Origin: Dipteris shenzhenensis
Taxonomy: Eukaryota > Polypodiophyta > Polypodiopsida > Gleicheniales
Reading direction: 5' to 3' (one strand)
Length of the DNA stretch: 64,000 nt
NCBI GenBank assembly: GCA_047967505.1
Contig: CM106540.1
The stretch's first letter is position 1. Each line of letters begins with the position of its first letter. The position numbers and the translations under genes were made by a program. Of the stretch, positions 11,374-22,562 are shown in pieces. A model generated the notes under the pieces. It had not been told where the DNA came from and did no database searches. It saw only the letters and a list, made by a program, of their open reading frames with translations.

Positions 11374-11579
11374 GGGAGGGGAAGGGTTTATCAAATGACT
11401 AATGACACTATCTCTCGAAATGCACATCTCAACTCACACACACAAAAAAAAAACCCGTAGCTAGAGGTGTTAACACATTTCCACCCAAGTAAGTGTGTCG
11501 ATAGATAGAGGGTAGAGGTACAAAAGTGGGTGCTTTTCTACCCAAGTAAGAGAAAGATAAGTGGAAGAAGGGGGGGGAG

Positions 11580-11613
<34 letters not shown>

Positions 11614-11723
11614 AAAATGGCATGTACACTTCTATGGATGCTATAGATAGAGGCTAGAGGCACAAAAATACAAAACTTCAAATGCCACTATCTCCCAAAA
11701 ATGTGCGTAAGACTGTGTGTGTG

Positions 11724-11756
<33 letters not shown>

Positions 11757-11757
11757 T

Positions 11758-11799
<42 letters not shown>

Positions 11800-11971
11800 G
11801 TTTTTCTGTGTGTCTGTATTGAGATGTGCATTTCGACAGATAGTGTCGAAAGTCAAAAGTGCGTGCTTTTCCACCCAAGTAAGTGTGTCGATACATAGAG
11901 GGTAGAGGTACAAAAGTGCGTGCTTTTCTACCCAAGTAAGAGAAAGATAAGTGGAAGAAGGGGGGGGAGAA

Positions 11972-12016
<45 letters not shown>

Positions 12017-12027
12017 AACACACAAAC

Positions 12028-12073
<46 letters not shown>

Positions 12074-12120
12074 CCCCTCTCTCTCTATCTCTCTCAAAAA
12101 AAAAAAGAAAGAAAGAATAC
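8991..12120. repeat. Microsatellite-rich block (CT/GA and CA/GT) with recurring short modules
   Basis: Long simple tracts include (CA)n at 9058-9084, (CT)n at 9222-9262, (GA)n at 9992-10022 and 10112-10173, (CA)n at 10785-10823, (GT)n at about 11723-11790 and (CT)n at 11970-12070. Between them short modules recur: TAGCTAGAGGTGTTAACACAT; TTTATCAAATGACTAACG; and a 100-bp module with CGTACACTTCTATGCATGC at 10315-10420, part of it at 10965-11025, and at 11612-11712. The open frames here are simple-repeat artefacts. The block corresponds to 48570-50470 of the inverted copy. Confidence 0.9.
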
Positions 12121-12169
12121 AATGCTTAAAAAACCTCTTGACATATGAAACTTTGCATAAAAATGCATT

Positions 12170-12764
12170 GAAGCTTTACATCCAAGGAAGAGCCGTCGAA
12201 CAGAAACTCCAACAGAGAACGGAGCACGGAGAGCAATGGAACGGAGCGCGGAGCACGGAGCACAGTCTGATGGCCGTTTTGCTCTCCCCTCGCGACACGT
12301 GGCTCCAAGGTTCGTTTCTCCCTCCAAGGTTCGTCCTCCTCCCTCCTTCTATACTATGGGAGGGCAATGGAATGGGAGGGCAAGGTAACGTCCTCCTCCC
12401 TCCTTGCAGAACGGAGCGGCAGCAGAACGGAGCGGGAGCAGAACGGAGCGGCAGCAGAACGGGCAGCAAAAAACGAAATGCGATAGAGCTGGAGGGAGCC
12501 GCAGCAGAACGGAGCGGAACGGGCAGCAGAACGGAGCGGAACGGCGAAAAGGGAGAGGGTGATGTGAGGAGGGAGCCGTGAGGGAGCCGTGAGGGTGGAG
12601 CCCAAGACCTGTGGCGGCTGGTGGCGTGCTGAGCATTGATGGAGATTCAAAATTCGCTCGTTTTGCTCTCCGTCGTGCCGTTTTGCTCTCCGTCGCCGTT
12701 TTGCTCTCCCCTCGCGACACGTGGCTCCAAGGTTCGTTTCTCCCTCCATAATAGATAGTATAGA
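12170..12764 (-). repeat. GC-rich 5' subterminal block of the left Helitron
   Basis: Contains a short tandem array of GCAGAACGGAGCGG-type units of about 14-18 bp (12405-12545). There are two direct copies, about 417 bp apart, of a module that on the minus strand reads GGAGGGAGAAACGAACC, then CCACGTGTCGCGAGGGGAG and AGCAAAACGGC (ends near 12745 and 12325). It is far more GC-rich than its surroundings. It ends at the proposed Helitron 5' terminus. No credible gene is present. Confidence 0.7.
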
Positions 12765-13800
12765 TATGTAATACTCCCCTTTTCTAGTTATTTATCTTCT
12801 CCTCTCTCTACCCTCCCCCCCCCCTCTTTTTAGTCCTAAATGTTGTTTTCTTACATTATTACTGGCTAAATGCATATATGTCCCTTTATATTTTCTTTCT
12901 AGATATAAATACTTTTACCCTATACTTTCCTTCCCTCTCTATAGATCTCTCTATACCTGTTTTCCCCCCCTCTCTATATATCTATCTATATCTATTTCCC
13001 CTTCTCTATATGTCTCTATAGATGTATATAATCTCTACCCCCTTAATAATTCAATTTACCCTTAATTTTTCCCTCATTATATAGATATATATAATCCCTA
13101 ACCCCCCCCCCCTCTCTTTCTTTTTATATCCATATACTTACTTACTTTCTCCCTACTCTATTCACATATCTTTCCCCTTCTCTATATATATACTTTTTTC
13201 TTTTCTTCCCCCTTCTCTATTTTTGCATTATCTTCCCCCTTCACCTTGCTTTATATTTTTCTTCCCTCCCTCTTCTCTATTTCTGCATTACTTCGCCCTG
13301 CCCTATAAACATAATTTGTTCTACATCCCCTTCCTATTTTCCCCCCTTCTCTCTTTATTAAATTACCTCAAGAAACATTTCCCTGTATTTTTGCCATAAT
13401 AATTTCCCTTTACATTGTCCCTTTATAACCACCCTTTAATAACCTTGATCTCTTTCAGTTTCACTATCCATGTACTTCTATCCTTAAGGCTCTCTTTCTT
13501 TCTCTCGTTTGGGTTTTTCATCCCTCTTCCCTCTATTATTCTCCTTTTTCTTTTTTCCTCCCTCTCGTCGTTTTTAAAGAAAACTCCCTTTATGGTTCCC
13601 CCTGGTTCATCCTTATATATATCCCCATTTATTTTTAAAAATCTTCCCCCCTTTCCCCAAAAAAATTTCCCACCTTCCATTCTTTATAAACCAATATTTT
13701 TCTGTACATTTCCACACCTAACCTTTTACCTACTCACTCAACCTAACCTTTCACCCAAACACTTTACCTAATCTACTCTCAAATAACCCATCCTTAACAC
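12765..13800. repeat. Pyrimidine-rich tract of about 1 kb
   Basis: The plus strand is almost purine-free over long stretches: C-runs, CCCTTCTCTATA and TATATCTATA motifs alternate from about 12775 to 13800. There is no clear repeat unit. The open frames in it are products of the skewed composition. It begins directly outside the left Helitron. Confidence 0.75.
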
Positions 13801-16150
13801 TTAATATTTTACATTTTGCTGGCTAAGTTTATGGCTAAGATTCTAATTTATTGTGACCCCAATAACAAGGGAGGGGGGCTTACGACACCTGTCTTACCAA
13901 CTTAAGTTAAGCTAGTTCTTATCATGTTTTCTTGTTGGATGGTGGCACGTATGCAAGTTCTCCTCTTCAGTAAATAAGATGCTTCTCAAGACTTCACTGA
14001 CATTATTATTATTTTTTACACTGTTGTACCAACTTTTTATGAACACCCATGTAATAAATAATTTTTTATCCACCCTTATCAGAGCTTCGTGTGCTGTGTT
14101 TTTGAAAGGTTTTTTATTTTAAACACACACATACCCAAATCTTGTTAACCCTTGGCCAGGTTAACCATGTGCCACGTTGGTAACCCTTGGTTGAATTAGC
14201 CACATGGCACATGCCACGTGCCACGTTGCTCACTAAACCTTTATTAGGTTGTCCATTTTTTTCGTGATCTCAACCTTTAGGGGAAGGGGAGGGGAAGGGA
14301 GGGGAAGGTTTGCAAGGATTTCAAGTGATTTTTAGCACTTTTTAGAATCTCAAAGGGGACTCCTCCAAGTGTTAGAGGGAGGTATACATGGGGATAATGG
14401 GAACCACCAAAGCCTAGGTGGGTGCACTTTTTAGGGGGTGACGAGACCCTCCTTAGGCCCAATTCTTTCGTAATTCATTTTTCTAATCGCTTTCTTATGA
14501 GGCCCTTTTTGAGATTGAATTCTCCCTAATGGATAATTCGGGCCATGTGGAACTACTCTTCACTAGTAGCCATTCATTATTCCAATGAAAGCTTAAGGGT
14601 TGTCAGGTTGAGATGCTAGCTGATCATGGCGGTTGGTAACAAGAGGGGGATTTTGTGAGGAACATGGTGATTGGTCACTAGGCCATGCAGTGAAGTGGAG
14701 TTTGAGAAGGGTAGCCAAAGGCAACACATTGTCTTTTTAGGAACCTAAGGAAAGACGAAGCCCACCATCTTATGATTTAAAAAACTTAAAACATTCTTTT
14801 TTTAGAAGATCGACTGTGGAGATTAATCCTCCTTAGGCCCGAGTCTTTAGCCTAGGTCGCTTGGGATACATATATAGAGCCTACGTTTATCTTTAGTGCA
14901 TTTTCAAGAGCATCATGCCAAAATTTGTCTCACACTATTAGAGATGCGGGGCTACAAGTCCTAGAGAAAAAAACAAAGTCCCATGTCCCAAAATCGCAGT
15001 GTTCCCATGACGTGTATCCCCTAGGTTTGTTTTTAGTCCCTCTTTAGTGTATATGGGCCCCCTATCATGCCGGCTTTTGCCTCTGCTACCGAGATGCGGG
15101 GTACACGTTTTGGAAAGAAAACCAAGTCCCAAGATACACACGTCCCGAAATCGCAATGTCCACACTGGACATGTTGTAATGCCTTGTGACAACGAGGATT
15201 CAAACTAGAGACTGCTACATCCATATAGAAACACTTTTCTACTCGCATAAGTTGGATTGTAGCTATTAGCAAGCCTCTTCTCCACAAGTACATACGGCAA
15301 CATGTCTCATAACGAAGAGACATACTGGGTTATGCCATGGCACTCTTTGACCAAAGGCTAGCCAGCTTCTTGTAGACCCCACCACTGTCCATATAGGACA
15401 AGCAGAGGATCACTACATGTATCCCCAGGTGAGTCTTCAAGGCATAGAAGACCTTGAGTGGGGAATCCTTGCCCTTGAAATCTAGGCTTCGGTACTGTAA
15501 ACTTATGCTTGTTTCTAGAAAGAAATTCATGAATGTCGCTCAAGATTCAGCCTCGTTCTTGCCTAAAAACAAAGTTCCATGATTTAATAAATAGCTTTTT
15601 CTATTTAAAGAAGCTTGAGGCCGCTGGTGCATACGAGCGAAGTGGGTTCAAACCATTTGCTTGGCCATGGTGGGGCAAAGACGAATGGAGGAAGGACACC
15701 GGGTATGATGGTTCATACCACCTGGCAGTCATCACGCTTGTAATTTATATCACCAACCTTGTGGAGATGGAATGGGCCAATCATGTAGTAGTTGGAAGAG
15801 TTAGCTATGGAGTGGGCGGCCTTCGTGGGCCGAACACATCGGCTAGTCCCTCTTATTGGGCGAACTAGCCCTTCACACCACCTCCAAAAGCCCTTCAAAC
15901 CACCTTTTGGACGACGGATGGTAAGTGAAGTGAGGTAGTTGGAGCATTTCAAAACCATTTGATTCTTCCAAACCTGCAAAACGGGATCGATTGTTGCAAC
16001 TTTGCGTGTAAAAGGAACCCGTGCAAGAATCATTCGGCGTCCTATCACTCGCCTACTCTATTTTCTACATGAGATTACGCAAAGTACCCGGTGTGGTTTT
16101 GATTGGAGCTGACGTTTCTTAGTATTCAAAAATTTCCATGCATATTGCGC
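13801..16150. other. Gene-free interval with short duplications
   Basis: At 14140-14235 there is a diverged duplication around TTAACCCTTGG and GCCACATGGCAC with small palindromes. At 14938 and 15088 two units about 150 bp apart start with GAGATGCGGGG and continue to AAATCGCA. The segment near 14490 (CTTATGAGGCCC) recurs at about 44434. A B-box-like GGGTTCAAACC at 15643 lacks a good A box. I see no credible gene. Confidence 0.6.
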
Positions 16151-16245
16151 CTGCTTGTTTTCTAAAATTTCCATGGGTATTGCACCTTGTCTGTTTTCTA
16201 CAATTTCCATGGTAGTTTTCTAAAATTTCCATGGATATTGCGCCT
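16150..16245. repeat. Short imperfect tandem repeat upstream of the dirigent gene
   Basis: Three imperfect units built on TTTTCTA(A/C)AATTTCCATGG and ATTGCGCCTG/ATTGCACCTTG follow each other directly upstream of the promoter. They could be a local duplication; a regulatory role is only possible. Confidence 0.7.
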
Positions 16246-16300
16246 GTCACCGCATACGGCGCGGCAACTAAATTATTCCCTCAACAACTCTTCTCGCGCT

Positions 16301-16310
16301 CATATATTCA
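16301..16310 (+). promoter_or_regulatory. Candidate TATA box of the dirigent gene
   Basis: CATATATTCA lies about 120 bases before the ATG at 16428, with a GC-rich stretch (GTCCGGCGCTCAGTCCGG) after it. The distance fits a leader of about 90 bases. Confidence 0.5.
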
Positions 16311-16427
16311 GTCCGGCGCTCAGTCCGGGGCTCCCGTGTCTCCTGAATTCCACCAACATCTTGCAGCTATTCAAATTAGCTTGTGAGTTGCTCACAGCAT
16401 TCCCTTATTCTCACCTATCGACGAAAG

Positions 16428-16940
16428 ATGAGAAATCTCGAAGCAAGCATTCTGTTCTTAGTACTTCTTTCGTCTCCTTCACTCGACACTGCCCTTGCTG
16501 CAACTAAAAAGATGAATGTTCAGTTCCATATGCACGATGTACCGCTGTCACCGAAACCGACAGTAGTTCCTGTCGCGGCCGCCAATGGCAACTTCACCAA
16601 CTTGGGTTTCGGCTCAACATTCGTGATCGATGATGATCTGACAGAGGGACCTGAGCGCAATTCAACTAAAGTGGGTAGGGGTCAGGGCTTCTACAGCGTT
16701 GCGTCTCAGACAAGCGTGGATTTGCTCCTTGTATTTACTGCTGTTTTGCAAACGCCAGAGCACAACGGGAGCACGATTTGCCTACATGGGTCGGACAGAA
16801 CTGGCTTGTTTGAGAGGGAGGTAGCAGTGGTGGGCGGGACAGGACATTTCAGGTTTGCTCGGGGCTACGCAACCATTCGGACTGCGTCTTCGAACGGTCC
16901 TAATGCAGTCTTAAAGTTTAACATTACAATGCATGTCTAA
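16428..16940 (+). CDS. Dirigent family protein
   Basis: 170 codons, no intron. Dirigent proteins are secreted plant proteins that guide the coupling of phenoxy radicals in lignan and related synthesis, without being oxidases themselves. Seen: a signal peptide of about 24 residues (MRNLEASILFLVLLSSPSLD); then MNVQFHMHD; the family block FGSTFVIDDDLTEGPERNST; VGRGQGFYSVASQ; LLLVFTAVL; the glycine-rich GSTICLHGSDRTG; and VVGGTGHFRFARGYATIRT. Two or more N-glycosylation sites are present (NFT, NST, NGS, NIT). Length fits the family (about 170-190). The ATG at 16428 is chosen because it gives the signal peptide; the preceding in-frame codons have no ATG. It is the only intact host-type gene in the window. 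The stereochemical outcome or pathway cannot be read from the sequence. Confidence 0.93.
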   Translation: MRNLEASILFLVLLSSPSLDTALAATKKMNVQFHMHDVPLSPKPTVVPVAAANGNFTNLGFGSTFVIDDDLTEGPERNSTKVGRGQGFYSVASQTSVDLLLVFTAVLQTPEHNGSTICLHGSDRTGLFEREVAVVGGTGHFRFARGYATIRTASSNGPNAVLKFNITMHV

Positions 16941-17407
16941 TCTCTAGGTGCTCAGGAGTCAGCAGGGAGAGAAAAGTTTGCACGCGGTGCCGTTCTAGTA
17001 CGTTGAGCTTGTCTCTAAGTGTAAAGAATTTCCTTAGCTTCTTGTTGAATTTCTTGCTGAATGGCAAGGCACCGAGTCTGAGACACTTGTTTACAACTTT
17101 GTTTTGATGATTCGTTTTCTGCAACTTTGTTTTAGTGAAGAATTGTCGACACTGTGATGCTTGCAAATCTCAAAACTTGCCTCCGTTCTTGGTCGACGCT
17201 TGAATGCTTGGAGATCTCAAGAACTTTCCTCTAAACTTGAGAGTCTGAGACTCCCTTTGTTCGAAGGCTGACAACTTAGCTGCAGCTAATTATCTGGAAA
17301 ATCGTGCAGGACATTTTATCGGGTTTGCAAGCAAGGCTCTTCGCTTCTTAATTTTGAAGACATCTTGAAATTTCAAAGACGGTTTTTTATTTTAAAACTT
17401 TTTTCCT

Positions 17408-17413
17408 AATAAA
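17408..17413 (+). terminator. Candidate polyadenylation signal of the dirigent gene
   Basis: AATAAA about 470 bases after the stop codon. The intervening 3' region is AT-balanced with repeated GCTTG(C/G)AAATCTCAA-like pieces. The distance is longer than usual, so an unrecognised plant-type signal may be used instead. Confidence 0.3.
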
Positions 17414-17510
17414 GGTAATGTTTATTAGGGTATGGGAAAAAAATAGACCTCATAGAGAAAGGAGTGCCCGTGGCCCACACTACGAAGAAATATCTGGAGC
17501 CTTCTTAAAG

Positions 17511-18290
17511 AGACAAATACCAGACCAACCAACATGGCAAAGATTGGGAGGTTGGGAAAGAGGAGAAGGGAGGTTTGGGAGAGGTTCGGGGAGAGGAGGA
17601 GGTTTGGAAAAGCAAAGAGGAGAGAAAAACACCATGTGGTACAATTTGCAAGGGCCACAGTCCATGTGACAAGGGGAGAGCACTACATGAGGGGAAGAGA
17701 TGGACACGCGGCATGGGGGAGGGGGAGAGAGGTGGAGGTTGAGGGAAGCAAATGCATGCAGGGAGTAAATGTGAGGGCTGTGCCACCCCACATGGCGACA
17801 ACGGGTAGCAGTAGTGCAAGTAAGAGGTGGCATCTCGGATTGCATTGCGACACATGTTGCCACAGCTTTGGCCACAACGACTCTTCTTACTATATATTAA
17901 GGAGACAAATACCAAACCTGCCAATGTGGGAGAGATTTGAAGGTTGGGAAAGAGGAGAAGGGAGGTTCATGAGAGGTTCGGGGAGAGGAGGAGGTTTCGA
18001 AAAACAAAGACGCCATGTGGCACAATCTGCAAGGGCCATAGTCCATGTGACAAGGGGAGAGCACTGCATGGGGGGAAAATATGGATAGACGGCATGGGGG
18101 AGGGGGAGAGAGGGGGAGGCTGAGGGAAGTAAATGTAGGATGGGGGAGCAAATGCGAGGGCTGCACCACCCCGTGTGGTGATAATGGGCAATAGTAGTGC
18201 AAGTAAGAGGCGGCAGCTCGGACTACATCGCAACACATGTCACCACACAAGCTACGATCTGCGCAGGCAAGTGACGACACGATGAGAGTG
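17511..18290. repeat. Two tandem copies of a ~392-bp repeat
   Basis: Units start AGACAAATACCA at 17511 and 17903. Both contain GGTTGGGAAAGAGGAGAAGG, CATGTGACAAGGGGAGAGCA and GCAGTAGTGCAAGTAAGAGG-like blocks and are purine-rich on the plus strand. The open frames on either strand are compositional. No gene is recognised. Confidence 0.85.
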
Positions 18291-18480
18291 TGTCTGCACA
18301 CTGTTACTACCACACGACATTTGCCATAACCATGTGGAATCCCTCGGTAGAGTGCCGACACGTCAACTGCCACAAGACTCCCACAACTCTGTTGGTGCGC
18401 CACATGGCACAGACTACGATGGTGCAGATCGAGAAATAGGCAAACTGTGAGTCGGCACGTGGTGGTGAGATTGCGAAAAC

Positions 18481-18483
<3 letters not shown>

Positions 18484-18515
<32 letters not shown>
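18484..18515. repeat. (AC)n microsatellite
   Basis: An uninterrupted AC dinucleotide tract of about 30 bases following the 392-bp duplication. Confidence 0.95.
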
Positions 18516-18516
<1 letters not shown>

Positions 18517-19498
18517 CCATGGTCTCACCATCATGTTACCAGCAACAATGCCTTCTGACCCCGATTTCAACCTCTACAACCCCTAGTTCAACATTTCTTC
18601 ATTATCCCCGTCCAACCCTAGCTTAGCCCTCCTTTATGTTAAATTTAATGAGTAGCATCCTATAATTTGTTTCTCTTAAATTGGTAGATGCATCAGTTCA
18701 AATTGAGTTATAGATATTACCCCCCTTCCCCTTATTATTATTTTCATTTTAAGTAGTATTTAATCCCTAAATTAATAGGCCCCCCTTAACCCTCTCTAAT
18801 AATTTCAACCTACCGATGTATTATAAGAGCCTAACCTAACTACCTACTAATCAACCCCCTCTTCATTTTATGGTTTAGCTAATAGTTACTCATATATGAA
18901 TTCTTTATTTGACTATATGAGATAATTTAATACACTCTTCATTGCACCTTTTACTTCTGTTATGCATTTTACAATTGTTTTCCTTATTTTCCCCCCGCCC
19001 CCACCAAAGTCTTTCCTGTTCATTCAGCGTGATTGGGCCTGCTGGCCTCTAAGTGGTGATCCTTCTATTGATTAATTTTCTTCCATCCCACTGCCTTCTT
19101 ATAGGATTTTTTTATTTTTTATTTTTTCCCTTTGATAATGCTATTTTATCTATACTACTTGTTTCATTGTTTTATGCCTACATTTGGTAATATTATTTTA
19201 TGCATATTTTTAATTATATGAGGCTTATTTTCCTAATCTTTGTAGAATTTTTTTGGCTTTGTTGAAGGCAGGTTGAGAGCCTTTTTATGAAACTGCTAGC
19301 TTTATTGAAGGCATGTTAAGAGCCTATATATGATAATGCAACCCTACAATTTTACTTTTATCAACTCAATAACCTAACAACGCTTGTCCATCCCTAACTA
19401 CCTTATATTAGGCCCCCACTCCCTTCTATTATGGGTCTTTGTAATGCCCCTCACCGCCCCATTTTATTGCCATGCATAAGATAGGTCCTTCATGTCTT
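18516..19498. other. Gene-free AT-rich interval
   Basis: AT-rich with pyrimidine-rich patches on the plus strand and two close copies of TTTGTTGAAGGCA(G/T)G (about 19257 and 19300). Nothing gene-like is seen. Confidence 0.6.
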
Positions 19499-19690
19499 TA
19501 CTACACCTCTTCCTCATACCCAACCCCTTACCCACTACACCTTCTTTCCCCTTACCCAATCTTGCACCCACTACACCTTTGTAACATTTTTACTACACCT
19601 CTTCCTCATACCCAACCCCTTACCCACTACACCTTCTCCCCCCTTACCCAATTTCACACCCACTACACCTTTGTAATGTTTTTACACAGC
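19499..19690. repeat. Two tandem copies of a 91-bp repeat
   Basis: Units start CTACACCTCTTCCTCATACC at 19501 and 19592 and share ACCCACTACACCTTCT and ACCCACTACACCTTTG. They are C/T-rich on the plus strand. Confidence 0.9.
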
Positions 19691-20104
19691 CACCCTAGTG
19701 TTATCATACCACCTTCCCCTAGCATTCAACATAGCTAATAGTGTAACATCTAATTCGAGAACTGTAACCTCAAAAAGAGAACTCTAGGGGAATCTTTGAA
19801 AGATTCCTTCTTTTTCATGTGAATTTTGTGTTTATTTGAAAAAGATGGCCTTTTCGCGCGATGGTTTTTGAAAAAAAACATAAAAACCATGCTTTTATGA
19901 AATTTTGCCGACAGTTTTTTTGGAAAACGGGCACAAACACCTACACTTGGAATACCAAAATTGTAAAAAATACATTAATTTTTTAAAACCAATACAATAA
20001 GGGCCTATGCATCCAATGCACATAAAAGGACCATGGCATAACACATTTCAAAATCCTAAAAAGGTACAAATCACTTTGTTGCACAAACATACATGCCACT
20101 GATC
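19691..20104. other. Gene-free interval
   Basis: No gene or clear repeat seen. It precedes the 3' end of the minus-strand decayed gene. Confidence 0.5.
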
Positions 20105-22562
20105 CTACAAAGAACAATACTCATCCTCTGATCGTATACCTTCAAATGCACTAGAGCCTAAGCTTTGTATAGTAGAAGTTGAAGATCCTTCCTCCTCTAG
20201 GCTGTCCACTAGAACATTCTCCGAGTTAACCTGGGCAAGTTTAGCTACCACCCTCTTTTTTGCATGGTGTGTCTTGGCTTCCATTTGTTCACTGCATTCG
20301 ATTAATGTCTTTGGAATTTTTAGGGATATTATGTATTGTGTCTACTTTGGCAAATGCTCGGCTTGTGTTAATTGAAATGCATATACCAAAATATCTACCT
20401 CATCCAATTATAGAGTATCAATTATTGGACAATTCTTTGTCGCCCTCTTCCCTTTTTGGCCACGCTTCCTTGTTACCACCATCTCTGGGTTATGTCGACC
20501 CGTGAAAGATCCATGGAATTGGTGAAAAACCAATGCACCTCTATTGACTTGGTATTTTAACCTTCCTTTTTGACTTTCACAACTTTAGCAATCCAAAAAG
20601 GAAATCCACTAGGATCATTTGTTTCTAACACAACAACCATCATACCCACTGCCAAGTCCTCGATGCTACCACTCCACATTTCTTGAACCCTTTCCCTGGC
20701 TTTTTTGGACTTTCTTGCTCCAAGGTACATAGTTCTTCTCTCTCCCCAAAATAGTTCTTCTTTGAAGGTGCATGTAAATGTGCACTTGAAAAAGCATTCA
20801 TATGTGCATTTACAATATCTTGTTCAATGCATTGTGGCCAACTAAAATCTGACACATCTTGGGAGTCATTGAGTAGGTGATTGATAAGTATTTGGGATGC
20901 AACAAATAAATTCCACCATGTCCACACCACATCTTCAGCATGCTGGATTGTTTTGCTAATCTCATTGACTAAACTTATAGGGTTTACATCTCTCCCCTCC
21001 TTCATGGCTCGTTGCAACTCCCTCACTAATTGTAAAGGTTGTAAAGGTGGCACATACAACTCATGCTCTAGAACACACTTCAAGAACTTCAATCCTTTGA
21101 GTGGAACCCAAGTCTGTGATCTAGAATAGAACTTCCCCCACAACAATGTCGTCCCTTCTTGATCTTTCTACATTCGAAATTGGTGTTGAAAGCTTAACTC
21201 GTTGTGCTTCTCAATAATCGTTCAATTCGCTCGTTGTCACGAAACACAAAGCGTATGAAATCTGTTGTTTTTTCCATGTTTGCAATTATCGGTTTTGGCA
21301 CATATGCATCCTGTAAAATGCGGATCATTGCATCCCCATCCCATGCTTCTTTCCTTCTCATCTTTACTGAGAACCGGCTAAACATTTGATCAATATGGTC
21401 GTGTGTGTGACCCACCATAAGGAATCCTAATTTCACTTTCAGAAATATGCCTTTCTCCACAAGCATGCAAAGATATGCCAACACAACTTGATTCTTATTC
21501 TCTCTCGATGTGTTATCAAGTTGGACATACAACACTTTTGGAAAAGGCTGTGTAAGATTCCTCAATGCATCATTAAGAACGAAAACTGTGAGATTAGGAT
21601 CATTTCTTACACTTGGTGTCATCAGATAAACCTTGGGGATTAATTCACCATGGTAGATCATGCATCCAACCACATGATATGTGATGAAGTTCTCCTCTTT
21701 TACACACACCTCTCTCTTGTCCTTGACTTCTATTATGCAAGGCCTTCAAGTCTACGCATGTGGCACACACACCAAAGCGACAAATCTTTGGTATCTTCAC
21801 GTTGTTGAATTCATTTTCCCAAATCCTACAAAAATGTTGGTATGTCACATACTCATCACCTGTAGTAGCCATGGCATCCTTGTACATGGAATGGATCTCA
21901 CGCTTGGAGAAATTATCCCCAGTAAGTGCAGCTGGTCACTATTTGGAAGAGCCTCGGCATATTTTTGCACAAAGTCTTACAACCACGTGCATACCATATT
22001 GCCATGTGGTCCAAGCACTCTCATTTGTCCTGCTGTACAAATGCGGGGGTCTTTATAGAGGCGGGCCTGTAATCTTTTTAGCCTTTCATTGCCAAGAAAA
22101 TGTGCAAGTCTATATGCTTTGCGACAAACAATCCTTGAATCGAATGGGTACTCAAACACAATTTTCATCATATTGTTTTCCCTAGGTCTTATAGACCATG
22201 TTAAATAAAAATTTTGATCATCTTTATTCATTTCAACATAACTTTTCCGTAACACCCTTAATTTTGCAACCCCAAAAGTGACCAGGCACATTCTGCTACA
22301 ACAAAGAGCATTGCAGGTCTCTTTTAGATGTGCGATGTCTAGCATTATACGAGCTCTCCCTCTTGTGTAGCTAGACTTTTTGAGGTCCACATTCATTGGT
22401 CTTTCCTTTAGTCTCTCCTCAATAGACGAGATTGAATTTTGCTTCCCCTTTTGTGATAGCCGAGACAGTCGTTGAGATCCATTTGAATTAGATGTCCCTT
22501 GTAAGAAATACTTTCTAGCTCCAAAAACAAAACAAAGAGAGCCATTGAACGAACTTAGACAT
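20105..22562 (-). pseudogene. Decayed gene of a conserved family with QLDN and GHTHxxID motifs (DUF7869-like)
   Basis: Open pieces follow one another on the minus strand in alternating frames: 22396-21977 (CNALCCSRMCLVTFGV...), 21887-21645 (CRFGVCATCVDLKAL), 21709-21194 and 21146-20640, ending at a plausible C-terminus (SAFEGIRSEDEYCSL) with a stop at 20105. The core piece has YVQLDNTSRENKNQVVLAYL and FLMVGHTHDHIDQMFSRFS. I recall this as the family called DUF7869, found in many eukaryotes and often in repeat-rich, transposon-like settings; I could not check. The acidic residues in QLDN and GHTHxxID might form a nuclease-type site, but that is inference. Frameshifts and stops between the pieces could in part be introns. 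Its 5' end merges directly with the first unit of the 181-bp satellite at about 22563. Confidence 0.65.

Larger units (their letters stand above)
1..12764 (-). mobile_element. Large autonomous-type Helitron, left copy (3' part outside window)
   Basis: Seen: a Rep-helicase gene, an accessory gene and a long repeat-rich 5' region lie in the same order as in the inverted copy at 47854-64000. Base 1 pairs with about base 61604 of that copy. On the minus strand the proposed 5' end at 12764 reads TCTATACTATCTATTA preceded by A, and the other copy starts TCTATTCTATATCTTA. Both are followed about 30 bases later by a GAGGGGAG-containing CCACGTGTC block. Helitrons start with TC and insert between A and T, so this fits. 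The distances from 5' end to accessory gene agree (about 7.0 and 7.6 kb). The CTRR end and hairpin must lie to the left of the window. The element identity is secure; the exact 5' end is inferred. Confidence 0.8.

Noticed and set aside
9900-12130. Many open frames rich in Ser-Leu, Arg-Glu, Thr-His or Cys-Val
   Set aside because: They are translations of CT, GA, CA and GT microsatellites in several frames on both strands.
12138-12750. Several overlapping open frames of about 100-150 codons in the GC-rich block
   Set aside because: They come from short GC-rich tandem units, lie in all frames of both strands and have no recognisable domain.
13415-13771. 118-codon open frame, hydrophobic
   Set aside because: It lies in the pyrimidine-rich tract; Phe/Leu/Pro/Ser content follows from composition.
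15160-15260. Possible minus-strand SINE head (TATGCGAGTAG ... AGTTTGAATCC)
   Set aside because: Both boxes have several mismatches; chance similarity is as likely.
15600-15660. GGGTTCAAACC B-box-like sequence, possible tRNA or SINE
   Set aside because: No acceptable A box at the right distance and no cloverleaf could be drawn.
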